A DNA stretch of 64,000 nt from Paraburkholderia sp. BL21I4N1 (GCF_002973525.1 NZ_PVEN01000005.1:1-64000), one strand, 5' to 3'; shown: positions 41,794 through 51,935, counted from the stretch's first letter. Notes: generated by a model not told the origin, from the letters alone. A program made the numbers and translations.

Positions 41794-43353
41794 CTTTTTA
41801 GAAATGTCCGGTTCTGGCTCATTAGAACTGTCCGGTTTCCTGCTCCGGGCGGGCTGCGGTGGCGCATGCTGCGACATCCCAGCCCGCCCGGAGCCTGACC
41901 ATGAACGGACGTGGATTCATCACGATCAGCATGCACGAGCTCGAGCGCGTGAAGATCATCGAGGCGGTCGTCCAGCGCCGCCTGACCATCGTACAGGCGG
42001 CTGAACGGCTGCAGCTGTGCGAGCGTCAGGTCAGCCGGCTGGTGCGGCGCTACGAAGCCGCTGGACCGGCCGGGCTCGTTTCGGCGCGGCGTGGGCAGCC
42101 CGGCAATCGCGAACTGCCGGTGGATCTGCGGGCGCGAGCCATGGCGCTGGTGCGCGAACGCTATGCCGATTTTGGGCCAACGCTGGCGTGCGAGAAGCTG
42201 GCCGAATGTCATGGCGTGGTGCTGGCGAAGGAAACCGTGCGGCGCTGGATGCGGGATGCCGGGCTATGGGTTCCACGCAAACAGCGGCCGCCGAAGGTCC
42301 ATCAGCCGCGAAACCGGCGCGCGTGTCTGGGCGAACTGGTGCAGATCGACGGCAGCGATCACCGCTGGTTTGAGGAACGCGCGCCGGCGTGCACGCTGCT
42401 GGTGTTCATCGATGATGCAACGGGCCGGCTGATGGCGCTGCATTTTACGGCGACCGAATCGACCTTCAGCTACTTCGAGGCGATGCGCGGTTATCTGGAA
42501 CAGCATGGCAAGCCGGTGGCGCTGTACAGCGACCGCGCGAGCGTGTTTCACTGCAACAGCCATTCCGTGACACCTGGCAAGGGCGTGACGCAGTTTGGCC
42601 GGGCGCTGTACGAGCTGAATGTGGATACGTTCTGTGCCAACAGCAGCCAGGCGAAGGGGCGCGTCGAGCGCGCCAATCTGACGTTGCAGGATCGCCTCGT
42701 GAAGGAGTTGCGGCTACGCGGCATCAGCACGAAGGAGGCGGCCAATGCTTATGCGCCCCACTTCATCGCTGACTTCAACGGCCGGTTCGGCAAGGTGCCC
42801 AGGAGCACATTCGATGCACACCGGCCGCTGCGTGCCGACGACGATCTTGATCTGATCCTGACGGTTCGTGTACCGCGGCGCGTGTCGAAGGTGTTGACGG
42901 TGCAGTACGACCGCGTGATCTACCTGCTGGAAGACACGGTGGCAAACCGCCGCCTCATTCACAACTATCTGGACGTGTTCGAGTATCCGGACGGACGCAT
43001 CGAGATCAGGGTGAATGGCGCTGCCCTGCCCTGTGTGCCGTACGACCGGCTCTCGGAGATTGATCAGGCGGCAGTGGTCGATAACAAGCGGCTGGGACAC
43101 ACACTGCAACTTGCCCAGGTGATCCAGTCGCAGCGTGATGACCGGCGGGCGTCGGGCTCGCCATCGCGGACCAATCAGGGTGAAGCGCCACGGTCGAAGG
43201 AGCGAAAGGTGGGCACCCGCAAGCAGCGCGAACTGACCCGGGAGCAGTTGAATGAAGCGATTCTGGGAACTGCCGGAATGCGGGTTGGCTCGGTGCTTAA
43301 AAGCCCTCCAACATAGATATTTCTGAACCTCAGAACCGGACATTTCTAAAAAG
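41794..43353 (+). mobile_element. ISNCY-type insertion sequence
   Basis: Bounded by perfect 23-bp inverted repeats at 41794-41816 and 43331-43353 (beginning CTTTTTAGAAATGTCC on the left) enclosing one transposase gene. A second, weaker copy of the GTCCGG core lies inside the left end (about 41823-41838) and outside the right end (about 43358-43376), so the true right boundary may be nearer 43380. No convincing target duplication was found. Confidence 0.85.
41901..43316 (+). CDS. ISNCY-family DDE transposase
   Basis: A 471-residue transposase. The N-terminal helix-turn-helix (LTIVQAAERLQLCERQVSRL) recognises the ends; the catalytic core has D150 (LVQIDGSDHRWF), D211 (ALYSDRASVF) and E256 (AKGRVERANLTLQD). 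CGGAG precedes the ATG at 41901. All catalytic residues and the full length are retained, so it may be active. Confidence 0.9.
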   Translation: MNGRGFITISMHELERVKIIEAVVQRRLTIVQAAERLQLCERQVSRLVRRYEAAGPAGLVSARRGQPGNRELPVDLRARAMALVRERYADFGPTLACEKLAECHGVVLAKETVRRWMRDAGLWVPRKQRPPKVHQPRNRRACLGELVQIDGSDHRWFEERAPACTLLVFIDDATGRLMALHFTATESTFSYFEAMRGYLEQHGKPVALYSDRASVFHCNSHSVTPGKGVTQFGRALYELNVDTFCANSSQAKGRVERANLTLQDRLVKELRLRGISTKEAANAYAPHFIADFNGRFGKVPRSTFDAHRPLRADDDLDLILTVRVPRRVSKVLTVQYDRVIYLLEDTVANRRLIHNYLDVFEYPDGRIEIRVNGAALPCVPYDRLSEIDQAAVVDNKRLGHTLQLAQVIQSQRDDRRASGSPSRTNQGEAPRSKERKVGTRKQRELTREQLNEAILGTAGMRVGSVLKSPPT

Positions 43354-43446
43354 TCCCAACCCGGACATTTAAAACCAGCCTTGACATTATTTGTTTTGAA
43401 TCTATCTGCCAAATACGCAAGCAAAACCACCGCCCCCAAAACCCCG

Positions 43447-44352
43447 CTAAATAGCATTCCGCCCAAGCTCCTCCACCGCGCGGGCAAGGCACGCGCCAAA
43501 TGCATCGCACGCACCGCTGAGCGGCTCGGATTCCAACCAGGCGATTGCCGTCGAAAATCGAATGGTCGGAACAAACGGGCGCATCACGAAATCTTGCCTA
43601 TTGCAGCTTTCCGCAATGAGCCGATTGACAATCGCTATGCCGATACCACGTGCCGCCATCGCACACGCGACACTCACCGAGTGAACTTCCGCCACCACGT
43701 TAGGCTTTACCCGCGCGCTGCGAAACGCGGAGTCGATGTCGAGACGCAGCGTGCTCTGGCGCCACAACAGCACAAGCGGCACCCCGTCCAGATCGGCCGG
43801 TCCTACGTTCGCATGGCCGGCGAGCGGATGCTCGCGCGGCATGACGCAGACCGACTCGCCGTCAAATTCCCATTTCGTCGCGATCCCGGGCAGCCGCGTC
43901 GGTAGGCGCACAAAGGCCAGATCGACCTCGCGGCTCAGCAGCGCGCGCTCCGACGCGTCGTAGTTGCCGGCAAAGACTTCCAGCACCGCGTCACGATGCG
44001 TCTCATAGAACCGCTCGACCACGGCCGGCAGCAGAAACTGCGCGAACGTATTCGGCACCATCACGCGTACCAGCTTGCGGCGCGTGCCCGCGAATCGCAG
44101 TTGATGAGCGTGCCGCTCCAGGCACCGTGCCGCCTCGACAATCGTCTCCACGTCCTGCAATAGCGCATCCCCTTCGCGTGTCGGCGTGAGACGGCCCTGC
44201 TCACGCACGAACAGGCTCAAACCCATATCCTCTTCGAGCTGCCCCAACAGACGGCTCACCGCCGATTGCGACACGCCGAGTCTCTGCGCGGCAGCCGTCG
44301 TCGTACGCAGCGAGGAAATCGCCGCAAAAGCTTCGAGTTGTTTGAGGTTCAT
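43447..44352 (-). CDS. LysR-family transcriptional regulator
   Basis: A 301-residue LTTR with an N-terminal winged helix (AAQRLGVSQSAVSRLLGQLE) and a type 2 periplasmic-binding-like effector domain (about 90-290, for example ALLSREVDLAFVRLPTRLPG and ACAMAARGIGIAIV). It is divergent from the oligopeptide-type ABC operon with 145 bp between starts and very probably controls it, the imported compound being a candidate effector. It starts 66-90 bp beyond the insertion sequence, which did not disrupt it. Confidence 0.9.
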   Translation of the reverse strand: MNLKQLEAFAAISSLRTTTAAAQRLGVSQSAVSRLLGQLEEDMGLSLFVREQGRLTPTREGDALLQDVETIVEAARCLERHAHQLRFAGTRRKLVRVMVPNTFAQFLLPAVVERFYETHRDAVLEVFAGNYDASERALLSREVDLAFVRLPTRLPGIATKWEFDGESVCVMPREHPLAGHANVGPADLDGVPLVLLWRQSTLRLDIDSAFRSARVKPNVVAEVHSVSVACAMAARGIGIAIVNRLIAESCNRQDFVMRPFVPTIRFSTAIAWLESEPLSGACDAFGACLARAVEELGRNAI

Positions 44353-44371
44353 TTCAGATTACGCATAGAGG

Positions 44372-44388
44372 TATGTCGGATCGGCATA
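44372..44388. promoter_or_regulatory. candidate LysR-type binding site
   Basis: TATG (44372-44375), nine bases, CATA (44385-44388): a dyad containing the T-N11-A pattern of LTTR sites, located 20 bp from the regulator start in the divergent gap. Confidence 0.35.
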
Positions 44389-44497
44389 AGGTTGCGGAGA
44401 TGTTTTTGCCGACGAACTATCACGCCATTGCCCCGGCTCGGGGCTGTTTCATCGCTGGCGTCGCAGCGCATTTTCATCATTCGAGGTCTTAGAAGCA

Positions 44498-45469
44498 ATG
44501 ATAGCTTTCATCATCCGGCGGCTGGTCCAGAGCCTGGGCGTGCTGATACTGACATCGGTACTGGTCTTTTGCGGCGTGTTCGCGATCGGCGACCCGATCG
44601 CGATCCTGGTGCCCGCGGATGCCACGCCCGCCGAAGTCGCCCAGGCCGTCAGCTCGCTTGGCCTCGACAAACCGATGTGGCAACAGTATCTGCAGTTCGT
44701 CGGACGAGCGTTGCACGGCGACCTCGGCCGCTCGTTCGTGTTCAATCAACCGTCTATCCAGTTGATTTTCGAACGTCTGCCCGCCACGCTCGAACTCGCG
44801 TTCGTGGCGCTGATCCTGGCGTTGCTCGTCGGCCTGCCGCTCGGTCTGCTCGCGGGACTGAAGGCCGGCTCGCCGCTCGATCGCGCGGTGATGACCGGAT
44901 CGATTCTCGGCTTCAGTCTGCCGAACTTCTGGCAAGGCATCATGCTCGTGCTGATCTTTTCGGTGACGCTCGGATGGCTGCCGTCGGCCGGACGCGGCCA
45001 ACAGGGCGTGCTGCTCGGCATCCACACGAGTCTCGCGACGTGGGACGGTCTGCGGCATCTACTGCTGCCCGCGCTCAATCTGTCGCTCTTCAAGATGTCG
45101 CTGGTGACGCGCCTCACGCGTGCCGGTGTGCGCGAAACGCTGCCGCTCGACTATGTGAAATTCGCCCGTGCCAAAGGCCTGCGAGAGCGGCGCGTGATTT
45201 TCGTTCACGTGCTGAAGAACATCATGATTCCCATCGTGACGGTGGTCGGCATGGAGTTCGGTTCCCTGATCGCGTTCGCCACGGTGACCGAAACCATTTT
45301 CGCGTGGCCGGGGGTGGGCAAGCTCATCATCGACAGCATTACGAAGCTCGATCGCCCGGTGATCGTCGCGTATCTGCTGATCGTCGTTGCAATGTTTACG
45401 CTGCTCAATCTGCTCGTCGATATCGTCTATTCGCTGCTTGATCCGCGCGTGCGACTGGAGGCAGCATGA
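44498..45469 (+). CDS. oligopeptide-type ABC transporter permease (DppB-like)
   Basis: A 323-residue inner-membrane permease with six predicted helices. The N-terminal IIRRLVQSLGVLILTSVLVF and the EAA loop (YVKFARAKGLRERRVIFVHV) identify the DppB/GsiC class, which pairs with a DppC-like partner. First gene of a six-gene operon; its stop overlaps the next start (ATGA). The ribosome binding site is weak (AGAAG). It provides half of the membrane channel. Confidence 0.92.
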   Translation: MIAFIIRRLVQSLGVLILTSVLVFCGVFAIGDPIAILVPADATPAEVAQAVSSLGLDKPMWQQYLQFVGRALHGDLGRSFVFNQPSIQLIFERLPATLELAFVALILALLVGLPLGLLAGLKAGSPLDRAVMTGSILGFSLPNFWQGIMLVLIFSVTLGWLPSAGRGQQGVLLGIHTSLATWDGLRHLLLPALNLSLFKMSLVTRLTRAGVRETLPLDYVKFARAKGLRERRVIFVHVLKNIMIPIVTVVGMEFGSLIAFATVTETIFAWPGVGKLIIDSITKLDRPVIVAYLLIVVAMFTLLNLLVDIVYSLLDPRVRLEAA

Positions 45470-46374
45470 GAGTCGCAACCGCTTTCGCGTGGCGTCCCGA
45501 TCGCAATACCACGACCGGCATCGTACTGCGCAGCCTGTTCGGCAATCCGGCCGTTGCCGTGGCCACCTGTGTCTGTCTCGCGCTGGTGATCGTCGCGTTG
45601 TTCGCGCCGTGGATCGCGCCACAAAACCCCTATGACCTCGCCGCGCTCAATCTCGTCGATGGCCGCTTGCCGCCCGGCGCGCGCGGTGCGAGCGGTCATC
45701 TGTATCTGCTCGGTAGCGACGCGCTCGGCCGCGACATGCTCGCGGCAATGATGTACGGCCTTCGAATCAGCCTTGGCGTGGGCCTGACGAGCGGCCTGTT
45801 CGCGATGGCGCTCGGCACCACGCTCGGCCTCGTCGCCGCCTACTTCGGGCGCCGCGTCGACACGCTCATCATGCGCGCCGTCGATCTGATGCTCGGCTTC
45901 CCGACGATACTCGTCGCGCTGATGACGCTGGCGATTCTCGGCCAGGGCGTCGGCAAGGTCATCCTCGCGCTCGTGATCGTGCAATGGGCGTATTTCGCCC
46001 GGACCGTCCGCTCGGTCGCCGCGGTCGAGCGTCGCAAGGAATATATGGAAGCCGCGCTGTGTCTCGGCCTCAGCCATCGGCGCGCCCTCTTCAGCCAGCT
46101 GCTGCCGAACTGCCTGCCGCCGGTCATCGTCATCGCGCTCGTACAGATCGCCGCGGCCATTTCCACCGAAGCCACGTTGAGCTTTCTGGGCATCGGTCTG
46201 CCGGTCACGCAGCCGTCGCTCGGCCTGTTGATCGCCAACGGCTATCAGCAGTTGATCGCGGGCTTCTACTGGATCAGCGTGTTTCCCGGTTTGCTGCTGC
46301 TCGTGCTCGTGTTCAGCATGAATATCGTCGGCGACCGCGTGCGCGAAGCGCTGAATCCCCGCTTGCAGAAATAG
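45466..46374 (+). CDS. oligopeptide-type ABC transporter permease (DppC-like)
   Basis: A 302-residue permease with helices throughout, the DppC entry motif (LLGSDALGRDMLAAMMYGLR, ISLGVGLTSG) and an EAA loop (YMEAALCLGLSHRRALFSQL). It partners the preceding DppB-like protein. GGAGG lies upstream and the start overlaps the previous stop by four bases. Confidence 0.92.
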   Translation: MRVATAFAWRPDRNTTTGIVLRSLFGNPAVAVATCVCLALVIVALFAPWIAPQNPYDLAALNLVDGRLPPGARGASGHLYLLGSDALGRDMLAAMMYGLRISLGVGLTSGLFAMALGTTLGLVAAYFGRRVDTLIMRAVDLMLGFPTILVALMTLAILGQGVGKVILALVIVQWAYFARTVRSVAAVERRKEYMEAALCLGLSHRRALFSQLLPNCLPPVIVIALVQIAAAISTEATLSFLGIGLPVTQPSLGLLIANGYQQLIAGFYWISVFPGLLLLVLVFSMNIVGDRVREALNPRLQK

Positions 46375-46382
46375 GACGCCGC

Positions 46383-47360
46383 ATGTCATCACCCACCCTG
46401 TCCGTGCAGAACCTGTGCACGCATTTCTTCACCGCTGCCGGCGTGGCGAAAGCCGTCAACGACGTGAGCTTCGACGTCGAGGCCGGCGAGATCGTCGGTC
46501 TCGTCGGTGAATCCGGCTCGGGCAAGTCGATCACGGGCTTCTCGGTGCTCGGCCTGATCGACGCACCCGGACGCATTGTCAGCGGCCGCGTGCTGTTCAA
46601 AGGCAACGACCTGACCACCCTCACCCCCGAATCGCTACGCCAGCTACGCGGCAATCGCATCGCCATGATCTTCCAGGATCCGATGATGACGTTGAACCCC
46701 GTGTTGCGGATCGACACGCAAATGATCGAAGCCGTGGTCGCGCATGCGAAGGTCTCGAAACGCGCCGCGCGCGAGCGTTCGCGCGACGCCCTCGCGTCGG
46801 TCGGCATTCCTTCGCCGGACGAGCGGCTGTCGGCCTATCCGCATCAGTTGTCGGGCGGCATGCGCCAGCGCGTCGCCATCGCGATTGCGCTGTTGCACGA
46901 TCCCGAACTGATCATCGCCGACGAACCGACGACCGCGCTCGACGTCACGATCCAGGCGCAGATTCTCGCGGAAATGCAAAAGCTGTGCGCGCGTTCGCGC
47001 ACCGCCATGGTCTGGGTCAGTCACGATCTCGCGGTAGTCGCGGGACTTGCCGATCGGGTGTGCGTGATGTACGCGGGCCGGATCGTCGAAACCGGCGACG
47101 TCGATACGATTCTCGACCATCCTCGCCATCCGTACACGATCGGGCTCGTCGATTCCGTGCCGGAGAAAGCCAGACGTGGCGAACCGCTACGGCAAATTCC
47201 CGGGGTGGCGCCGAGCGCACTCAAGTTGCCGGCCGGCTGCACATTCGCGCCGCGCTGCGCGTACGCCACGTCGTTGTGCCGCAGCGCCGAGCCGCCCGTG
47301 ACCGGCACACCCACGCACAAGTACCGCTGTTTTTATCCGCGCACCGGAGCGCAGGCATGA
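46383..47360 (+). CDS. oligopeptide-type ABC transporter ATPase (DppD-like)
   Basis: A 325-residue ATPase: Walker A GESGSGKS, signature [20 protein letters not shown], Walker [14 protein letters not shown]-loop WVSHDLAV. The C-terminal oligopeptide-transporter extension has the Cys motif typical of an iron-sulfur site in this class ([20 protein letters not shown]). Eight bases after dppC; overlaps the next gene. Confidence 0.93.
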   Translation: MSSPTLSVQNLCTHFFTAAGVAKAVNDVSFDVEAGEIVGLVGESGSGKSITGFSVLGLIDAPGRIVSGRVLFKGNDLTTLTPESLRQLRGNRIAMIFQDPMMTLNPVLRIDTQMIEAVVAHAKVSKRAARERSRDALASVGIPSPDERLSAYPHQLSGGMRQRVAIAIALLHDPELIIADEPTTALDVTIQAQILAEMQKLCARSRTAMVWVSHDLAVVAGLADRVCVMYAGRIVETGDVDTILDHPRHPYTIGLVDSVPEKARRGEPLRQIPGVAPSALKLPAGCTFAPRCAYATSLCRSAEPPVTGTPTHKYRCFYPRTGAQA

Positions 47361-48400
47361 ATGCACCCTATCTGATGACGCCGCTGATCGAAGCCGATCA
47401 GGTATCGCGGCGTTTCGTCCGCCGGTTGAATTACGCGGAGCGCCTGGCTCGTGTGCTCGGTGCGCGTGTCGAGGCGCAGACCGTCCATGCGGTCGACTGC
47501 GTCGATCTGACGATTCATCGCGGCGAAGTAGTCGGACTCGTCGGCGAATCCGGCTGCGGTAAATCCACGCTCGGCCGCATGCTGGCCGGCATCGTGCCGC
47601 CTTCGAGCGGCTCGATCGTGACCACGGAGAAGAACGCCGGGCCGCGCTCGCCCGACAGTACACGTAGCGAGGCTCACGCCGCACGCCGCCTGCCGCGTCA
47701 TCGGCTCGCCACGCAAATGATCTTCCAGGACCCGCTGTCGTCGCTAAATCCACGCAAGCGGGTGCGGGACATTATCGGCGAAGCGCCGCTCGCGCACGGT
47801 ATCGTTGAACGCAAGCAACTGGACGCTTATGTGGTGGACGTCATGGAGCGCGTCGGCCTGAATCCCGATTTCCGCGACCGCTTTCCGCACCAGTTTTCCG
47901 GCGGCCAGCGTCAGCGTGTCGGCATCGGCCGCGCCCTCGCGGTCAAGCCGGATTTTCTGATCTGCGACGAATCGATTGCCGCGCTCGACGTATCGATCCA
48001 GGCGCAAATCATCAATCTCTTCATCGACCTGCGCAACGATCTCGGGCTCACCTATCTGTTCATCAGCCACGACCTGGGCGTGGTCGAACACATCAGCGAC
48101 CGCGTTGCGATCATGTATCTCGGCCGGATCGTGGAAATCGCGCCGACCGTCGAACTGTTCGCGAACCCGCAACACCCGTACACCATCGCGCTGCTCGCAC
48201 AAGTGCCGCGGTTGTCGAACCGCAAGCGCCAGTTCGAATCGATTCGCGGCGAAATCCCCTCACCGCTCAGCCCGCCCGAAGGCTGTCATTTTCATCCGCG
48301 CTGTCCATCCGCCACGCAGCGCTGCAGGACCGAGAAACCCCTGTTGCGCGCCACTGGCGCAGGTCATCAGGTGGCATGTCATCTGGTGGAGGTGCGATGA
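47357..48400 (+). CDS. oligopeptide-type ABC transporter ATPase (DppF-like)
   Basis: A 347-residue second ATPase: GESGCGKST, FSGGQRQRVGIGRALAVKPD, FLICDESIAALDVS and FISHDLGVVEHI, with C-terminal CHFHPRCPSATQRC. The usual glutamate after the Walker B Asp is present (DES). A 30-residue insertion rich in Arg/Ser lies between Walker A and the Q-loop (about 85-115). Start and stop overlap both neighbours by four bases. Confidence 0.93.
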   Translation: MNAPYLMTPLIEADQVSRRFVRRLNYAERLARVLGARVEAQTVHAVDCVDLTIHRGEVVGLVGESGCGKSTLGRMLAGIVPPSSGSIVTTEKNAGPRSPDSTRSEAHAARRLPRHRLATQMIFQDPLSSLNPRKRVRDIIGEAPLAHGIVERKQLDAYVVDVMERVGLNPDFRDRFPHQFSGGQRQRVGIGRALAVKPDFLICDESIAALDVSIQAQIINLFIDLRNDLGLTYLFISHDLGVVEHISDRVAIMYLGRIVEIAPTVELFANPQHPYTIALLAQVPRLSNRKRQFESIRGEIPSPLSPPEGCHFHPRCPSATQRCRTEKPLLRATGAGHQVACHLVEVR

Positions 48401-50013
48401 GCGCGTCCCCACTCCTGCTCTTGCGCCGTCGCGGCGCACGGCGTGCCGCCGCGCTGACGCTCGCCTTCGCGCTGGGTTGGTCGGGCGTCACCGCTACCGC
48501 CCAGGCGCGGTCGTTGACGATCGCGCTAGCCTCGGAACCGTCGTCGCTCGATCCGCTGTTCTCGCGCACGCAAAACAATATGCAAACCGCCGAGAACATG
48601 TTCGAGCGGCTGATCGATCAGGACGTCAACCTGCAGGTGCGCCCCGGCCTCGCCGTATCGTGGCGCGCGGTCGATCCGACGACGTGGGAATTCCATCTGC
48701 GCCCGAACGTGCGCTTCTCCGACGGCTCGCCGATGACCGCCAACGACGTGGCGTATTCGCTGCGCCGCGCGCGCTCGGTGCCGAACAGTCCCGCGCCGTT
48801 TTCAGGCGCGGTGGCGAACATCGCGCGCATCGATATCGTCGACCCGCTGACGCTGCGAATCGTCACGCAAACGCCGTCGCCGGCTTTCGTCGAGCAGATC
48901 GGCTTGGTCTACATCGAATCCCAGCGCGCGAGTGCCGGCCACGCCAGCAACGACTACCGCTCGCCCGCCGTTGCGGTCGGCACTGGACCTTATCGCCTGA
49001 AACGCTGGGTGCCTGGCGACCGACTCGAACTCGTGCGCAACGATAACTACTGGGGCAAGCGCCCCGCGTTCGATGCCTGCACGATCCGCTTCGTCTCCAA
49101 CGACGCCGCGCGGCTGTCGGCGCTGCTGTCCGGCTCGGTCGATCTGATCGACAACGTCCCGCCCATTACGATCGACCGTCTTAAGCGCGATCAAAACGTG
49201 TCGTTGTTCTCGGGTCCGTCCGCGCGGCTGATCTATCTCGCACTCGATTCCTCACGCGACACGTCGCCGTTCGTGCATGCGGTGAACGGCACGACGATCG
49301 CCCGCAATCCGCTGCGCGACGTGCGCGTGCGTGAAGCGATCTCGAAGATGATCGATCGCGAGGCAATCACGAAACACCTGCTGAACGGCGCCGGGTTGCC
49401 CGCTGCGCAAATCGTGCCGCCGGGCATGGGCGGCTATGACGCCCAGTTGCAGCCGGATCGCTACGACCCGGTAGGCGCCCGACGACTGCTTGCCGAGGCG
49501 GGTTATCCAAACGGCTTCGGGCTCACCATCCACTCGTCGAACGATCGCTTCGCGAGCGACAGCGATCTGGGACAGGCAATCGGCCAGATGCTGGCACGCG
49601 GCGGTATCGCGGTGGACAACGTGGTCACCCAGCCCTACAACGTCTATGCCGGCGCGGCGGCGCGAGGCAGCTACAGCGCGTTCGTTTTCAGCTTCGGCAA
49701 TTCGACGGGCGACTCCGCAATCGCCCTCACTAACGTGCTCGAAAGCTATTCGCGGGAAGCCGGCACGGGCGCGTTCAACCGCACCCGTTATTCGAACCCC
49801 GCCCTCGACCGTCTGCTGCGCGAAGCGGCCACGACGTTCGACCCCTCTCGCCGCAATGCGCTGCTCGAACAGGCGGCACGGACCGGCTTCGGCGACTACG
49901 GCATCGTGCCGCTCTATTTCCCGATCGACTTCTGGGCAACGCGCCGCGGAATAGTCTTCCACGCGAACAAAGCAGAACGCACTTCGCTGCTCCTTATCGA
50001 TATCCAACCATGA
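48397..50013 (+). CDS. periplasmic oligopeptide-type binding protein (SBP family 5)
   Basis: A 538-residue solute-binding protein. A signal peptide (RRAAALTLAFALGWSGVTA, cleavage near AQA-RS) is followed by LASEPSSLDPLFSRTQNN, WEFHLRPNVRFSDGSPMTAN and later ATTFDPSRRNALLEQA. It captures the substrate and hands it to the permease. GGAGG precedes the ATG at 48397; an ATG at 48376 is less likely. The start overlaps the dppF-like stop. Confidence 0.92.
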   Translation: MSASPLLLLRRRGARRAAALTLAFALGWSGVTATAQARSLTIALASEPSSLDPLFSRTQNNMQTAENMFERLIDQDVNLQVRPGLAVSWRAVDPTTWEFHLRPNVRFSDGSPMTANDVAYSLRRARSVPNSPAPFSGAVANIARIDIVDPLTLRIVTQTPSPAFVEQIGLVYIESQRASAGHASNDYRSPAVAVGTGPYRLKRWVPGDRLELVRNDNYWGKRPAFDACTIRFVSNDAARLSALLSGSVDLIDNVPPITIDRLKRDQNVSLFSGPSARLIYLALDSSRDTSPFVHAVNGTTIARNPLRDVRVREAISKMIDREAITKHLLNGAGLPAAQIVPPGMGGYDAQLQPDRYDPVGARRLLAEAGYPNGFGLTIHSSNDRFASDSDLGQAIGQMLARGGIAVDNVVTQPYNVYAGAAARGSYSAFVFSFGNSTGDSAIALTNVLESYSREAGTGAFNRTRYSNPALDRLLREAATTFDPSRRNALLEQAARTGFGDYGIVPLYFPIDFWATRRGIVFHANKAERTSLLLIDIQP

Positions 50014-51935
50014 CCCACACTTCTTCTCCCAGCCCGGCGGTGGCGCAACTCGCCGATCTGATGGTAGCGATGCGCGACGGCGTGCGCCTCGCCACCGACG
50101 TTTATTTCCCCAACGGCTACCGCGTCGGTATCGATCAACCGCTTCCCGTGATTCTCGAACGCACGCCGTACGGCAAAACCGAAGTGTCGCGCGCCGAAAC
50201 CCATCGCGGCGCGCCGCCCGCGAACAAGGCGGACATCGCGCGCTACTTCGCCGCGCACGGCTATATCGTGGTGTTTCAGGATTGCCGCGGCCGCTTCGAA
50301 TCGGAAGGGGTGTTCATCAAATATGTCTCGGAAGGTCCGGACGGTTTCGACACGATCGAATGGATCACGCGGCAGCCGTGGTCGAACGGCAGGATCGGAA
50401 CGATGGGACTCTCCTACGCCGCGCACACGCAATTGGCCGCCGCGTGCCTGAATCCGCCGGGACTCGCGTGCATGGTGGTCGACTCCGGCGGCTTCGCGAA
50501 CGGCTATCACTGCGGCATCCGCCAGGGCGGTGCGTTCGAGTTGAAACAGGCCACCTGGGCCTTCAATCGCGCGAAGAACAGCGCCGCCGCGCGAGACAGC
50601 GCGCTCGTCGCGGCAGCGCTGGACGCCACCGATCTGCGCCAGTGGTTCTCGCGGATGCCGTGGCAACCCGGCCATTCGCCGCTCGCGCCGGTGCCCGAAT
50701 ACGAGCGCTATCTGTTCGAGCAATGGACGCACGACGTCTTCGACGACTACTGGAAGCAGTCGGGCATCTACGCCGAAGGTTATTACCCCACGATGACGCG
50801 TGTGCCGACCGTGTTCATGTCGAGCTGGTACGACGCCTACGTCCGCAGCACGCTTGACAACTTCGCCGCGTTCTCCGGCAATCCCGCCACGCCCGCGCAT
50901 CTCATCATGGGTCCATGGCTGCACGGCGACCGGAACACGCCCTTTAGCGGCGACGTCGATTTCGGCGCCGACGCGATCATCGAAGGTCAGATCGCCGCGG
51001 ACTGGCTCGAATTTCGTGTGAACTGGTTCGACCGCTGGCTGCAATCGAACGACGAACCCACCCGCAGCGACGCGCCGGTGGCCCGCATCTTCCTGATGGG
51101 CGGCGGCAGCGGCAAGCGCAACGCGGCGGGACGCATGGAGCACGGCGGACGCTGGATCCAGTCGTCGCAATGGCCGCTGCCGGGCACGCGATTCGTGCCG
51201 TTCTATTTCGGCGCACAGGGAACCCTATCGGACTCGCACGAAGCGAAACATGCGAGGACCGACTCGATTGCCTACTCATTCGACCCGGCGAATCCCGTGC
51301 CGACGATCGGCGGCGCGCTGACCTCCGGCGCGCCGGTGTTCGAGGGCGGCGCGTTCGACCAGCGCGAGGACGCACGCTTCTTCGGCACGCGCGATCCTGG
51401 CATGCCGCTGTCGGCGCGCCCCGACGTACTCGTGTTCCAGACTGACGTACTCGACGAAGACGTTGCGGTGGCGGGGCCGATCGCGGTGAAGTTGTGGGTG
51501 TCGTCCGATGCGCCCGACACCGACTTCACCGCGAAACTGATCGACCTCTATCCGCCGAACGACGACTATCCGCAAGGCTTTGCAATGAATCTGACCGACG
51601 GTATCTTTCGCTGCCGCTTTCACGAGTCATGGGCCGAGCGGCGCACGCTGGAAGCACACCGTGTCTACGAGATCACCATCGAACCGTTCGCGACCGCGAA
51701 TCTGTTCCGGCGCGGCCATCGTATTCGCCTCGATATTTCGAGCAGCAATTTTCCGCACTTCGACGTGAATCCGAATAGCGGCGAATCGCCGGCAACCGCA
51801 CGTGCCGCGCGCGTCGCGGTGAATAGCGTGCATCTCGGCGACGGCCGTGCGTCGCACGTGCTGTTACCGCTGGTCAACGTGGCATCCATGGAAGCCATGC
51901 GGCCCAGCGCGGCGGATGCGCGCGCAACCGGTTAG
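50010..51935 (+). CDS. CocE/NonD-family (peptidase S15) hydrolase
   Basis: A 641-residue alpha/beta hydrolase with an X-Pro dipeptidyl-peptidase-type C-terminal jelly-roll. The nucleophile elbow is GTMGLSYAAH, preceded by YIVVFQDCRGRFESEG; GPWLHGDRN carries the likely catalytic His. Family members cleave acyl esters or amides and N-terminal dipeptides. No signal peptide, so it is cytoplasmic and would process what the transporter brings in. Its ATG overlaps the binding-protein stop. The exact substrate is unknown. Confidence 0.88.
   Translation: MTHTSSPSPAVAQLADLMVAMRDGVRLATDVYFPNGYRVGIDQPLPVILERTPYGKTEVSRAETHRGAPPANKADIARYFAAHGYIVVFQDCRGRFESEGVFIKYVSEGPDGFDTIEWITRQPWSNGRIGTMGLSYAAHTQLAAACLNPPGLACMVVDSGGFANGYHCGIRQGGAFELKQATWAFNRAKNSAAARDSALVAAALDATDLRQWFSRMPWQPGHSPLAPVPEYERYLFEQWTHDVFDDYWKQSGIYAEGYYPTMTRVPTVFMSSWYDAYVRSTLDNFAAFSGNPATPAHLIMGPWLHGDRNTPFSGDVDFGADAIIEGQIAADWLEFRVNWFDRWLQSNDEPTRSDAPVARIFLMGGGSGKRNAAGRMEHGGRWIQSSQWPLPGTRFVPFYFGAQGTLSDSHEAKHARTDSIAYSFDPANPVPTIGGALTSGAPVFEGGAFDQREDARFFGTRDPGMPLSARPDVLVFQTDVLDEDVAVAGPIAVKLWVSSDAPDTDFTAKLIDLYPPNDDYPQGFAMNLTDGIFRCRFHESWAERRTLEAHRVYEITIEPFATANLFRRGHRIRLDISSSNFPHFDVNPNSGESPATARAARVAVNSVHLGDGRASHVLLPLVNVASMEAMRPSAADARATG

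Noticed and set aside
41755-43387. TTGACAT as target-site duplication of the insertion sequence
   Set aside because: The copies lie 33 and 27 bases outside the 23-bp inverted repeats, and the left one is part of the conserved prophage-end motif.
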